A stretch of DNA of 64,000 nucleotides, from positions 124,001 through 188,000 of the forward strand of contig NZ_QXED01000010.1 of assembly GCF_003583365.1 (NCBI RefSeq). The letters run 5' to 3'. Position 1 is the stretch's first letter; the number at the start of each line of letters is the position of its first letter. Made by a program: the position numbers and the translations under genes. The stretch is from Fibrisoma montanum. GTDB taxonomy: Bacteria; Bacteroidota; Bacteroidia; Cytophagales; Spirosomataceae. Of this stretch, positions 52,716 through 61,643 are shown piece by piece. Under the pieces are notes generated by a model that searched no databases, was not told the origin of the DNA, and saw only the letters and a program-made list of their open reading frames with translations.

Positions 52716-54931
52716 CTCAGGCGCTTCCAGAAGGCCTGCTCCAGTTTGCGTTCGCTGGTGTACGAACGGTTCGTCCGAACAACAACGCCCGTCAGCTCAG
52801 CCAGCTTGGTTTTCAATTGCGCGTCTTCCAGTTCGGAAAGCGACCGCCCCCCGGCCAGTTTCTGCAAACTGCTCAGAACCGACCAGTTGCGCAGACCGCT
52901 GTTCATGACCCGATCCGCAAGGGCAGTACCCAGTTGCTGCACGACCTGGCGTTGGGCGGTATTGAGTTCATGGGTTTGGTCCAGATAGCCCAGCACTTCC
53001 GCAGCCAGTGGCCCGACTCGCTGCTGGTCGTACGTGCGCTGCTGACTGAACCGGGGGTTCACGTTCTTCAATTCCCCCGTCAGGCGTTTTTCCTGTTCCT
53101 TGATGGGGGGCGGATCGAAGCTGGTTTTCTTAACGAACGTCCGCGCTTTCTGCTGAGCGGCTTTCAGAAACTCCAACGCCTTTTTCTCGTACGGCAAGGC
53201 TTTTTCGGGTTCGTACAGCCGCAGATGAAGCTCCGATTGCCACATCTGCTCAAGCGCCATTTTCAGCAGGCTCCGCGTCGATTGCTCGTAGAAGGTGTTT
53301 GCTTCGCCGTCGTCGTGCGAGTGAACGTACTGCTCCATCATGGCCGCAATCGGATCTTTCTCGTCGGCCGGATTCTGAGTGCCCCCATGCGAATGCCCAT
53401 GATCATGCGGCTCCTCGTGCGATTCGTGCTTGTCGTCGTGATCGTGGTCATGCTCGTGCTCCCCCTCGCCTGAATCGTGCTTGTGCATGAACCCCTCCAG
53501 CGGATCGCCATCTCCGCCCCCTTCAGGGCCGCCGTGCCCACCGATGGACGTTTCAAATTCTTCGCCTAGGTATTGCCCGTAGCGCAGCCGCAGGACTTTC
53601 TGATCGAAGCCAATCTCGTTGGACGTACTGTTAAAAGGCTTGGCCGGTATCTTATTCCGTTTGGCAATCAGCTTTTCCGTATCAATGATGATTTGCCGCT
53701 GGCTTCGGAAGTACTCCGGCATAACGTTGACGGCCATCGTCGCCAGTTCGGCTTCGTCCATCTTCGTTGTGTCTTTGTACACGATGAAATACGTATCCGA
53801 TTTGGCGAAGTTTGGCTCGGGCTGCCGGTTATCGAGCGCGGCCCAGTAGTAGTACAGCTCGTCGCCGGGCGCAAAATTGAGCGCTTTCAGGTCAATGCTC
53901 TTGGTGATACGCGACTCCTTGAAGTTGGCTTGCCCGAGGGGTAGCTTCACTTCCCTAAACTTGACGTTCTCGCCCGATCCCCGCGCCACCGTAGCGACAA
54001 TAAATGCCTGACTGACCAGGAAATCGTCGCTGAATTTGGCCGTTACGCGGATCGTTTTGGGGTCTTTCAGGAAATGATACTGGTACAATTCTTTGGAAGC
54101 GGGTTCGATTTTTGGCGCCAGATCGGGCTGCGCTTCCAGGCGATAGAAGTCGGATTGGTAGATCAGCGAATCTTTCCAATAGGCCTTGATGGCATATAGA
54201 CCTGAACTGACAACCCGGTCTGTATAGGTAAACCCATCGGCGACCTGACCGAACGGCCGCTCTTCACCCCGGCTGTTGGCCAGCCGTACCGTCATGTCCT
54301 GGCCGCTCGACAACTGCACCTGCCACGTCAGTTGTGACCCGCTGATGGCTGTTACGTTCAAATCGGTCGAGCGCCGTTCGGGCAGTCGGGTGTAAGCAGG
54401 CGGCTGCACCCGAACCGACGCTGACTCAAACGCGGGGATTGTCGGCTGGTTATCGTTTGGCAGCACCGCCCGATTCCCCGATCTCGTCGGTGGGGGCGTC
54501 TGACCGGGTTTAAGCAATGGGTAAGTTAAATGTACGCCAACTGCGGCAACCAGTACCAGGCTATACAAACCCAGTCTGGAAAAGAGAACAGTCGGTACCG
54601 ACACCTGCTGAATCCGGTCGTTCAGGCGTTCCAGTTGCAGTTGTTCGGCCATATTCAGTTCCGGCTTATCGAGTAGCGGCAGACTGTACTCCACATCGCC
54701 CACGGTCCGGTGGATAATCGAAATGGCCTTCGGTTTTTGATTTTGGTAGGGTTTGCTCACCATAGCACCCGCGCCAAAAGCCGCAGCCGCAGCCAGCCAT
54801 GCGCCTACTGGCGATTGGGTGAACGTCAGCACGAGCAGATAGGCTGACGCGGCCAGCAGCAGACACACCAGCAGCGCGTTGGTATACAGTTGGTAAACAA
54901 CCGACGATATGGCTTTTCGTAACTCGTTCAT
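52712..54931 (-). CDS. DUF4175-like membrane protein with histidine-rich insert
   Basis: 739 residues from ATG at 54931, chosen because it overlaps the BatA-like stop by 4 bp. Membrane helices lie at about 15-50 and 120-145, then a long extracytoplasmic part with beta-sandwich strands (QLTWQVQLSSGQDMTVRLAN) and coiled-coil helices. Around residues 480-516 is a stretch with 12 His among Asp/Glu (HEHDHDHDDKHESH), a likely metal-binding linker. It resembles the large DUF4175-type member of MoxR clusters. How it works with MoxR is unknown. Confidence 0.75.
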   Translation of the reverse strand: MNELRKAISSVVYQLYTNALLVCLLLAASAYLLVLTFTQSPVGAWLAAAAAFGAGAMVSKPYQNQKPKAISIIHRTVGDVEYSLPLLDKPELNMAEQLQLERLNDRIQQVSVPTVLFSRLGLYSLVLVAAVGVHLTYPLLKPGQTPPPTRSGNRAVLPNDNQPTIPAFESASVRVQPPAYTRLPERRSTDLNVTAISGSQLTWQVQLSSGQDMTVRLANSRGEERPFGQVADGFTYTDRVVSSGLYAIKAYWKDSLIYQSDFYRLEAQPDLAPKIEPASKELYQYHFLKDPKTIRVTAKFSDDFLVSQAFIVATVARGSGENVKFREVKLPLGQANFKESRITKSIDLKALNFAPGDELYYYWAALDNRQPEPNFAKSDTYFIVYKDTTKMDEAELATMAVNVMPEYFRSQRQIIIDTEKLIAKRNKIPAKPFNSTSNEIGFDQKVLRLRYGQYLGEEFETSIGGHGGPEGGGDGDPLEGFMHKHDSGEGEHEHDHDHDDKHESHEEPHDHGHSHGGTQNPADEKDPIAAMMEQYVHSHDDGEANTFYEQSTRSLLKMALEQMWQSELHLRLYEPEKALPYEKKALEFLKAAQQKARTFVKKTSFDPPPIKEQEKRLTGELKNVNPRFSQQRTYDQQRVGPLAAEVLGYLDQTHELNTAQRQVVQQLGTALADRVMNSGLRNWSVLSSLQKLAGGRSLSELEDAQLKTKLAELTGVVVRTNRSYTSERKLEQAFWKRLR

Positions 54932-56118
54932 GCGTTCTTTCTCAAGGCAATCCATCGCTCTACGCCGATCAGAACGACCAACAGAGCGGTTAATAGTTGC
55001 TGCACTCGTTCCTGATGCTTCGTATTTTCCCGGGCCGACGGTACAAATAAGCCAGCCAGTTGTTGCCGACTCAGGGGCACTTGCACCGAATGAAGCCCGA
55101 AATGCCGGACAAATTGCTCACCCAACCATTCCGGCAGCTGTCCGGCGGCTACGCGTTCGGAGGTCTGGGGCGTCAGCGATTCAGTAGTATACACTACGTT
55201 GGGCAACACCGGCTCCCGCTGCACACCCGAAACAACATACAGCGCCTGGGATGAAGGCCGGGCAGGCAGCTGATCCGTCAGCACCCAATCGAACGGTTTG
55301 GCAGCACTCCGTGCAAGTTCAACGGCCAGATCAAGACCATACACATCGGCCAGCGCCTTCAGGGCGGCCACAACGGTTTGCCGTTCAACGGAATTGCGGT
55401 AATCGACCAGTACGGCCAAACCACCCGTTCGTACCGGTGTTGGCCTGAACCGGCCTTCTGTCGGCAGCGCGGCACTGCTGGTCAACTGGTTGGCTGCGTT
55501 TACGAAGAGCTTTTTATTGCCTCCGTCGAGGTAAGCCTGCACCGGTCGCCGGGCCGAATCAGCTACCGCATGAAGCCGAAACCGGGAGGGCACGTAAATA
55601 GCCGGTACCTCCGCCCACTGCTGCTGGTTGAGTATGTACAGGTGCAGTTCGGCTTCGTTCGTTCGAATGCGGTTTATGGCCGTTTGCAGGATTAACGGGT
55701 TGACATTGCTCAGCGTCGGCAGTGATGTAAGCGCTGACATTGTGGGGATTTCCTGGCCGACCCAGTACACCGGTTCGCCTTTTTTCAGCGCGTCTTCCAG
55801 TTCAAACCGAAAGTTATTGACCAGAAACTGGTCGGGTTGTACCAGATGGATGCGCTGCACCGTGTTCGATACATTCAGCCCGTTTAAGATCGGCTGGCTC
55901 AGCAAAAACGCGAGTAGCATGAGCAGCAAGCACCGCACCACTAACAGCAACAGGTTTTCAAGCCGGAGCCCCCGGTGCTGTTGCTGTTCTTTCTCAATCA
56001 GCCATTGGGTGGCCGCCCAGGGCAAAAGCTGCCCTTTTTTCTGATGCCAGAAGTGAATCGCAATCGGAATCACAACGGCCAGCGCCCCCCACAGCAAACC
56101 CGGTTGAATGAACTCCAT
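54928..56118 (-). CDS. BatA-type N-terminal membrane domain protein
   Basis: 396 residues. The N-terminus MEFIQPGLLWGALAVVIPIA and IHFWHQKK is the BatA/aerotolerance N-terminal membrane signature (normally followed by L-H-x-x-x-x-K/R). A second helix (LLLLVVRCLLLMLLAFLLSQ) follows, and a C-terminal helix (LLTALLVVLIGVERWIAL) closes the protein. The intervening periplasmic domain lacks a vWA MIDAS motif. It overlaps the DUF58 stop by one base (TGATG). Confidence 0.85.
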   Translation of the reverse strand: MEFIQPGLLWGALAVVIPIAIHFWHQKKGQLLPWAATQWLIEKEQQQHRGLRLENLLLLVVRCLLLMLLAFLLSQPILNGLNVSNTVQRIHLVQPDQFLVNNFRFELEDALKKGEPVYWVGQEIPTMSALTSLPTLSNVNPLILQTAINRIRTNEAELHLYILNQQQWAEVPAIYVPSRFRLHAVADSARRPVQAYLDGGNKKLFVNAANQLTSSAALPTEGRFRPTPVRTGGLAVLVDYRNSVERQTVVAALKALADVYGLDLAVELARSAAKPFDWVLTDQLPARPSSQALYVVSGVQREPVLPNVVYTTESLTPQTSERVAAGQLPEWLGEQFVRHFGLHSVQVPLSRQQLAGLFVPSARENTKHQERVQQLLTALLVVLIGVERWIALRKNA

Positions 56119-56984
56119 CAGACGTTTCGTTTGGCTAAAAACTCCCGCAATACCATGGCTATGGGATCACTGAGCTTGACGCGAATTAACTGAACATGCG
56201 GTAGCCGCAGGGCTTCGTCCAGGTTCTGCAAGTACTGCGCGGCCGTTTCCCGGAACGTCTGCCGGACATTTTCGGCCTGCAACTCAATTTCCCGCCCGGT
56301 TTCCAAATCCTGAAACCGGTAAAATCCGCTCAGGTCAAACGCCAGTTCCTGATCGCCCAGGACCTGAAAAATGACGATCTCCCGGCGCGGACTGGCCACG
56401 CTCCGAATCAGACTTAACCACTCATCGCCAACCTGCAAAAAATCCGACACCAGTACGACGAGTTCTTTCTGCTTCTGATAAAACTCCGGAAATCTGGGTG
56501 AGGTGTTGAGCCACTGACCGGCCGCCTGCGCGTTCTGCAACGCGTATAAAATCTTTTGAAAGCCCTGCGCTCCTGCAGGTACGAGTGTCTGTAAAGTGCC
56601 GTTCTGAAGGGCATACAGACTCATCTGGTCACTCTGCCGATAACCCAGGTACGCCAGCGAGGCCAGCAGAATTTTGGCGTAGTTCAGGCGGGTCACATTC
56701 TGTTCCGCGTAATTCATCGACCCCGACAAGTCCAGCAGAAACCGGATTTGCAGATTACTCTCCGTCGCCGACTCCCGCACCAGGTGCTTATCCGTCCGGG
56801 CAAACAGCTTCCAGTCAATTCGTTTCGGATCGTCGCCGGGCTGGTAGTGGCGGTACTGCTCAAACTCGGTCCCCGTTCCCGAGCGTTTGCTGGGGTGAAT
56901 GCCCAGCAACAGCTCATCGCTGACCAGTTTCCCGGCCAGTTGCAGGTTGTTAAGTTTAATCAGGTCCGTGGCCAGTTGTGCCAT
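56118..56984 (-). CDS. DUF58 family protein (vWA-like)
   Basis: 288 residues. Family start GIHPSKRSGTGTEFEQYRHY, then PGDDPKRIDWKLFAR, and a degenerate vWA fold with the metal-site motif LLDLSGSM (Asp-x-Ser-x-Ser). DUF58 proteins are the usual client or adaptor of the MoxR ATPase. It lies 87 bp downstream of moxR and is coupled to the BatA-like gene. Confidence 0.93.
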   Translation of the reverse strand: MAQLATDLIKLNNLQLAGKLVSDELLLGIHPSKRSGTGTEFEQYRHYQPGDDPKRIDWKLFARTDKHLVRESATESNLQIRFLLDLSGSMNYAEQNVTRLNYAKILLASLAYLGYRQSDQMSLYALQNGTLQTLVPAGAQGFQKILYALQNAQAAGQWLNTSPRFPEFYQKQKELVVLVSDFLQVGDEWLSLIRSVASPRREIVIFQVLGDQELAFDLSGFYRFQDLETGREIELQAENVRQTFRETAAQYLQNLDEALRLPHVQLIRVKLSDPIAMVLREFLAKRNV

Positions 56985-57071
56985 ATCCGTCTGAGTGTCG
57001 TTTAGTTTCGAGTGGCGTCCGTTTCAAAACCCACGTGTCAGGTTCCTGAATCCGACATCACGTCATCCAGG

Positions 57072-58055
57072 CTATTTGACTGTTTTCAGCAGCTCCTGAA
57101 TTACCTGATCGGTCGTTACGCCCTCCGCTTCAGCGCGGAAGTTCAGGGCCATGCGGTGGCGCAGAATAGGATACGCCAGCGTTTGAATATCCTCCGGGAC
57201 CACCGAAAAACGTCCGCTCAGAACGGCCCGGGCTTTGGCACAGAGAACCAGCGCCTGCCCGGCCCTCGGCCCGGCACCCCAGTCACACCATTGCTTGACA
57301 AAGGCCGACGGACTGCCATCAGGCCGGGTTGCCCGTACCAGCCGGTTGATGTAGCTGATCAGTTCGTCGCTGATGTGTACCTGCCGGGTCAGGCTTTGCA
57401 GTTCGATGATGTCCTGATCGGTCAGGACAGTCTGCAGTTGCGGCCGGTTGGTGCCGGTTGTGCTTTTCAGTACGTCCAGTTCCTCCTGTTCCGATGGGTA
57501 GTTGAGCCGGATGTACAGCAGGAACCGGTCGAGCTGGGCTTCGGGCAGCGGATACGTACCGGCCTGTTCGATGGGGTTCTGGGTCGCGATAATCAGGAAC
57601 GGCCGGGGCAGTGGGTAGTCCGAGCCGCCGTACGTGACCTTGTATTCCTGCATGGCTTCGAGCAAAGCCGCCTGCGTTTTGGGGGGCGTCCGGTTGATCT
57701 CGTCGGCCAGGACAACGTTGGCGAAGATCGGCCCGTAGTTGAACTTGAAGAATTTTTTACCGGTTTCGTGGTCTTCTTCCAGAATTTCGGTGCCCACAAT
57801 ATCGCCGGGCATGAGGTCGGGCGTAAACTGAATGCGCTTGAAGCTCATGTCGAGGGCTTCGGCCATCGTTTTGACCATGAGCGTTTTGGCAAGGCCCGGT
57901 ACGCCTTCCAGCAGGCAATGCCCACCGGCCAGCAGGGCGATCAGAATTTCGCTGACGGCCTCCTGCTGACCGACGATTACCTTCCCGATCTCACTGCGCA
58001 GCAACGGGAGCTTGGCGACTAATGTTTTGTAATGCGTCAGTTCCTGTGTTTCCAA
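57072..58055 (-). CDS. MoxR family AAA+ ATPase
   Basis: 327 residues. Walker A GGHCLLEGVPGLAKTLMVKT, Walker B VVLADEINRTPPKTQAALLE, sensor region IATQNPIEQAGTYPLPEAQL with the arginine finger in DRFLLY, and the C-terminal lid with ILRHRMALNF. MoxR proteins act as chaperone-like ATPases that load metal or mature periplasmic proteins with the neighbouring BatA-type and DUF58 partners. Confidence 0.95.
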   Translation of the reverse strand: METQELTHYKTLVAKLPLLRSEIGKVIVGQQEAVSEILIALLAGGHCLLEGVPGLAKTLMVKTMAEALDMSFKRIQFTPDLMPGDIVGTEILEEDHETGKKFFKFNYGPIFANVVLADEINRTPPKTQAALLEAMQEYKVTYGGSDYPLPRPFLIIATQNPIEQAGTYPLPEAQLDRFLLYIRLNYPSEQEELDVLKSTTGTNRPQLQTVLTDQDIIELQSLTRQVHISDELISYINRLVRATRPDGSPSAFVKQWCDWGAGPRAGQALVLCAKARAVLSGRFSVVPEDIQTLAYPILRHRMALNFRAEAEGVTTDQVIQELLKTVK

Positions 58056-58075
58056 ATCAAGTTCAGGTTTGTTTG

Positions 58076-58141
58076 ACGCAGAGGTGTAGAGATAAGCGCA
58101 GCGAACACAGAGTTTATTAAGTTACTCTGCGACCTCTGCGT
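58076..58141. repeat. Inverted repeat between DUF4159 and MoxR genes
   Basis: ACGCAGAGGT (58076-58085) and ACCTCTGCGT (58132-58141) are exact complements around a 46-bp interior that itself contains CGCAG and CTCTGCG runs; the CTCTGCG heptad recurs again at about 58154. It occupies most of the 117-bp gap and may stop or slow transcription from the DUF4159 gene. Confidence 0.6.
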
Positions 58142-58172
58142 TTAGCTATGCCTCTCTGCGTTTCAGGTGTAT

Positions 58173-58793
58173 TCATACGGTTGTCAACGCGTAGGTCACG
58201 ATGTTGACACCAAACTTGGTATTGTCTTCGGCCAGAAAGCGTTTGTTACGAAAATCGTAATCCCACTCACAGCCATAATCTTTATTACTGTACAGCACCC
58301 CAATCCGCCCGTTGACGACGATCGCCTTGAGATAGTCATGCACGAGGTCGTCGCCCCAGCCGTTCAGTTCAAACGACGTAGTCGGCGGCCCCTCCTCGAA
58401 CTTAAAAAAACAGGTATACAGCGGGTGCGTATTCGGTATGCGCTGCAATGCCTTCGGGCCGAACGTCCGGGCCATTTCCTGCTCAAACGATTTCGCAAAC
58501 AGGCCGTCGATGTCGTGGTTGCAGTCGTCGACAAACACAAAGCCGCCGTTCTGAACGTAGCGCTGAAAATGGTCCCGCTCCTGACTCGAAAACTCCACCA
58601 GTTTATGCCCGCTCAGGTAGCAGAACGGACTCTTGAAAATCTCGTTACTGCTCAACTGCACCACCTTTTCCTTCTGATCGACCGGAATCGTGGTATACTC
58701 CACCAGCGAGTGCAGCAGATTGGTCGGCATCCGCTGGTCGGTGTCCCAATCGCCGGAGGTATACTGAATGCGGGTGAAGATAAACGGTCTCAA
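58173..58793 (-). CDS. DUF4159 family protein
   Basis: 206 residues. Starts MRPFIFTRIQYTSGDWDTDQ and contains PFCYLSGHKLVEFSSQERDH, GGFVFVDDCNH and RIGVLYSNKDYGCEWDYDFR. The GGFVFVDDC region is the class-I amidotransferase-like core of DUF4159. No signal peptide visible. This family regularly precedes MoxR genes in Bacteroidota; its role is not known to me. Confidence 0.88.
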   Translation of the reverse strand: MRPFIFTRIQYTSGDWDTDQRMPTNLLHSLVEYTTIPVDQKEKVVQLSSNEIFKSPFCYLSGHKLVEFSSQERDHFQRYVQNGGFVFVDDCNHDIDGLFAKSFEQEMARTFGPKALQRIPNTHPLYTCFFKFEEGPPTTSFELNGWGDDLVHDYLKAIVVNGRIGVLYSNKDYGCEWDYDFRNKRFLAEDNTKFGVNIVTYALTTV

Positions 58794-58815
58794 TTTGACT
58801 GACTGAATAAGTGGG

Positions 58816-59493
58816 TTATTGCGCGGGCTTTGCCATCAGCGCCTGCAATGTCTCCATATTTGCTTTTTTGTCGAAAATAGCCCGTACCGGAATGCGAAAA
58901 CCCGGCACAGTCACCGCTTCCAGCGTGTCATCTACGTATAGAACAGCTTCCGACGCGAACGCCATGGTTGATTCGTCCAGTTTATACTGCTCCACCGATT
59001 TCCGAACGGGGTCGATGATCCAGTATTCGCCAACGCCGTGAGCCGCGTAGTCTTCGAACTTAACCCCTCGGTCGCGGCCAACGGTGCTCTTTGATAAGAC
59101 TTCAACGATTAAGTCTGGCGCTGGATGCTCCATCTGCTCATCGTCGAATGAAGCGGCCGTTTCGCTATTCCAGAAGCAGATATCCGGCTCGTAATCATTA
59201 CGAGTCAACCCAATAAGCGCCTTTTCGGAGTCGACTGCACCTAGATCGTGGAGCATTACAAAGTTCAGCAATAGATTTTGCAGGTACTTCGTCGCATCCA
59301 AATGCCTACGCTTCACGGGCGAGTGCATAATGACTTCTCCGTTTATGAATTCAGCCTTCACATCATCGCGCAGCCACTCCCGAAATTCGCGACGGCGTTG
59401 GGCTTCATCAGCGAGAATGGCCTGCGCCCGTTCGATGACCAGTTTGGCATCAGGAGCTTCTAACAGATCGGCTACGCGGGTTTCGAGCATCAT
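58816..59493 (-). CDS. Uma2 family (DUF820) nuclease-like protein
   Basis: 225 residues. The PD-(D/E)XK-type core is visible: AEFINGEVIMHSPVKRRHLD, NDYEPDICFWNSE (Asp), PDLIVEVLSKSTVGRDRGVK (Glu-x-x-Ser...Lys) and GVGEYWIIDPVRKSVEQYKL. Proteins of this family are abundant in cyanobacteria and Bacteroidota. The restriction-like residues are intact, but no function is established to my knowledge. It is 22 bp from the DUF4159 start on the same strand. Confidence 0.88.
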   Translation of the reverse strand: MMLETRVADLLEAPDAKLVIERAQAILADEAQRRREFREWLRDDVKAEFINGEVIMHSPVKRRHLDATKYLQNLLLNFVMLHDLGAVDSEKALIGLTRNDYEPDICFWNSETAASFDDEQMEHPAPDLIVEVLSKSTVGRDRGVKFEDYAAHGVGEYWIIDPVRKSVEQYKLDESTMAFASEAVLYVDDTLEAVTVPGFRIPVRAIFDKKANMETLQALMAKPAQ

Positions 59494-59642
59494 ACGATGG
59501 AGTTTGTCTTTTTCGTCGCATCAGCGACCTACTATCTATAGCAATCAGTCGGCATTATTTGTTCCTCCGTCACCTGACAATCAACCGATGAACGCACAGT
59601 TGATTGTCAGGCGGCAGGGCTTACTCCGGCTCATTTTCAACA

Positions 59643-60992
59643 CTATACCGCATCCGACAGACTCGTGAACGTAAACTCGCGAATCTTCATCGGCGGAATG
59701 AGGTAGTTGTTATCCGACTCAGTACTCACTACCCGCTCCGGCTTACCCAGCGCTTCGAGGTTGTTGAGCATAATGACCGGACTTTCGTTGAAGCGGAAGT
59801 TCTTGACCGGGTATTTTATCTGGCCGTTCTCGATGTAAAACGTTCCGTCGCGGGTCAGGCCGGTCAGGAGCAGTGTTTGCGGATCGACGGAACGGATGTA
59901 CCAGAGCTTGGTTACGAGGATGCCCCGCTGGGTGCTCTTGATCATGTCGTCCAGCGATTGCGTCCCCCCGGCCATAATGACGTTGTTGGGAAACGGTACT
60001 GCTTTCACGCCCTTCTTCTGCGCCCAGAACCGCGAATAGGCCAGGTTTTTGACAACACCCTTGTCAATCCAGTTTACTTTTTCCTGCGGCCGACCGTCGC
60101 CCGACCAGGGCGACGCCGGCAGATCGGGGTTTGTCGGATCGGAGTAGATCGTCACTCGCTCGTCCACTATCTTTTCACCCAGCTTGGTTTTTCCGCCCGG
60201 CTTGCTCAGGAACGACCGGCCTTCATCGGCGCTCCGGGCATCCATGCTGAAGAAGATGTTTTCGAGCAGCACGGCTCCGGCCGTTGGCTCCAGAATGACC
60301 GTGTATTTTCCGGGCTCCAGCGCCCGCGCCCCAACTGAGCCCACGCACTTCTGAATGGCCACCCTGGTAGCGTCGGCCGTATCCAGTTTGGCAAAATCGC
60401 TATAGCCCCGCGTTACGTAACCCGACCCTTTTCCATCGTCGGTGCGGACGGTCAGCGAGAAGTTGACGTTCGTATCGGGGTAATAGGCAAACAGCCCTTT
60501 GGAATTCATCATGGCTGTGTAGCCCCGCCGGTCGTCCAGAAAGCCGGCCGCCGTCAGTTTGGCATTGCTCCCGCTCTCGCGGGTTAGTTGCAGGCTTTTC
60601 GCCACCGCTTCCGCCCGGGCCGCCGGATCCACTTTAGCCGTTGACTCAAAAAAACCATTTGTTTTCAGGTACTGCTGCGGACCGAGCATCCCAACGTATT
60701 CGGGATTTTCGGGCGCCAGCCGCGCCAGTTCTTCCGATCGGCGCACTACCTTTTCGAGCGAAGCATCATCGAACTCGTCGATGGTCGCTACGCCCACCTT
60801 TTTACCAAACGCTGACTGTACCTGCAGGTTCTGGTTGATGAGCGAACCACTCGTCGATACTTCGTTCCGGGCGTAGCGCAGGTTGCCCCGCTCTTCGCCG
60901 AGCAGGTTCACCTCGCATTCGTCCGCCTTTGAATAGCTCAGGACTTTTTGCAGGAGCGTTTTTGCTTCTGCCTCAGTGAGTATGATGGACAT
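59643..60992 (-). CDS. TldE/PmbA-type subunit of a TldD/E protease
   Basis: 449 residues from ATG at 60992 (MSIILTEAEAKTLLQKVL); 17 upstream codons run into the toxin gene and are dropped. It has the PmbA/TldE architecture: DECEVNLLGEERGNLRYARN at the start, then YTVILEPTAGAVLLENIFFS where TldD would carry HExxxH, and the C-terminal FNESPVIMLNNLEALGK. Lack of the zinc motif marks it as the non-catalytic partner of the TldD protein at 61644-63284. TldD/E complexes cleave unfolded or modified peptides, including microcin B17 and antitoxins in E. coli. Confidence 0.88.
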   Translation of the reverse strand: MSIILTEAEAKTLLQKVLSYSKADECEVNLLGEERGNLRYARNEVSTSGSLINQNLQVQSAFGKKVGVATIDEFDDASLEKVVRRSEELARLAPENPEYVGMLGPQQYLKTNGFFESTAKVDPAARAEAVAKSLQLTRESGSNAKLTAAGFLDDRRGYTAMMNSKGLFAYYPDTNVNFSLTVRTDDGKGSGYVTRGYSDFAKLDTADATRVAIQKCVGSVGARALEPGKYTVILEPTAGAVLLENIFFSMDARSADEGRSFLSKPGGKTKLGEKIVDERVTIYSDPTNPDLPASPWSGDGRPQEKVNWIDKGVVKNLAYSRFWAQKKGVKAVPFPNNVIMAGGTQSLDDMIKSTQRGILVTKLWYIRSVDPQTLLLTGLTRDGTFYIENGQIKYPVKNFRFNESPVIMLNNLEALGKPERVVSTESDNNYLIPPMKIREFTFTSLSDAV

Positions 60993-61008
60993 AACTGTAT
61001 GAATTCGT

Positions 61009-61443
61009 TTAGTTAGCCAACCGGTCCTTGTAGCGTTCCTCAAATTGAGCTAACCTGATCCAATTGACTTTAGGAAATTCAATCTTCTTTAATACCTCAA
61101 AATGCTTATCGTTCGAAACAAGATAGTCGGCATCGGCAGCTATGGCACAATCGATAAATTTGTTATCGTCAGGATCATCGGTAATAAGATCAAAGGCGTA
61201 GAAGATCTCTATCCGTTCGGTTGTCGGCATTACCGTGATAAAGTTGATCACGTTTTCTGCTACGTCAACGCCATTTTTCTGCTCCATGATCTCACGGTAT
61301 TCCATAAGAATATCAGTTGTAACACAGAGGGCAACCTTACCTGCAATAATGCTATCGAAAAGCCAGCGATAGGGTGATAGCCGACCAATTATGGCGACGA
61401 GAAGATTAGTGTCAAGGACGATGCGCAGCACGGTTGTGTTCAT
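61009..61443 (-). CDS. PIN-domain toxin (putative toxin-antitoxin component)
   Basis: 144 residues. PIN catalytic acids appear in RIVLDTNLLVA (Asp11), ILMEYREIME (Glu), DDPDDNKFIDCAIAADADYL (Asp pair) and VSNDKHF. It belongs to the PIN family branch labelled as putative TA toxin components, which act as metal-dependent RNases. Its start overlaps the upstream 72-residue gene by 32 bp, and its stop lies 16 bp before the TldE gene. Confidence 0.88.
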   Translation of the reverse strand: MNTTVLRIVLDTNLLVAIIGRLSPYRWLFDSIIAGKVALCVTTDILMEYREIMEQKNGVDVAENVINFITVMPTTERIEIFYAFDLITDDPDDNKFIDCAIAADADYLVSNDKHFEVLKKIEFPKVNWIRLAQFEERYKDRLAN

Positions 61444-61630
61444 TCGTCCAGTTCACCATATCCTGTTCCGTTAAGCCTTGATCGGTCCAGACTTTATCCA
61501 TAGCGTCAGATGCTTTCTCAGCAAAATAATGAGCCAGCATCATCTTGATTTCCTGAAGTTGTTGATCAGGTAAGTCGTTGGCATACAACTTTAACAACTC
61601 TACCTGAAGATTACTCAACTTTGTGGCCAT
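61412..61630 (-). CDS. Cognate antitoxin-like small protein
   Basis: 72 residues, strongly helical (LSNLQVELLKLYANDLPDQQ, LQEIKMMLAHYFAEKASDAM). Its tail has the WTDQGLTEQDMVNWTNEHNR pattern seen in small partners of PIN toxins in Bacteroidota and cyanobacteria. No DNA-binding domain is obvious, so autoregulation may use another protein. Position directly before and overlapping the toxin is the main evidence. Confidence 0.75.
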   Translation of the reverse strand: MATKLSNLQVELLKLYANDLPDQQLQEIKMMLAHYFAEKASDAMDKVWTDQGLTEQDMVNWTNEHNRAAHRP

Positions 61631-61643
61631 AACCGTGACTGTA

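Noticed and set aside
57012-58022. Plus-strand open frame opposite moxR
   Set aside because: Antisense shadow of a gene with full Walker motifs.
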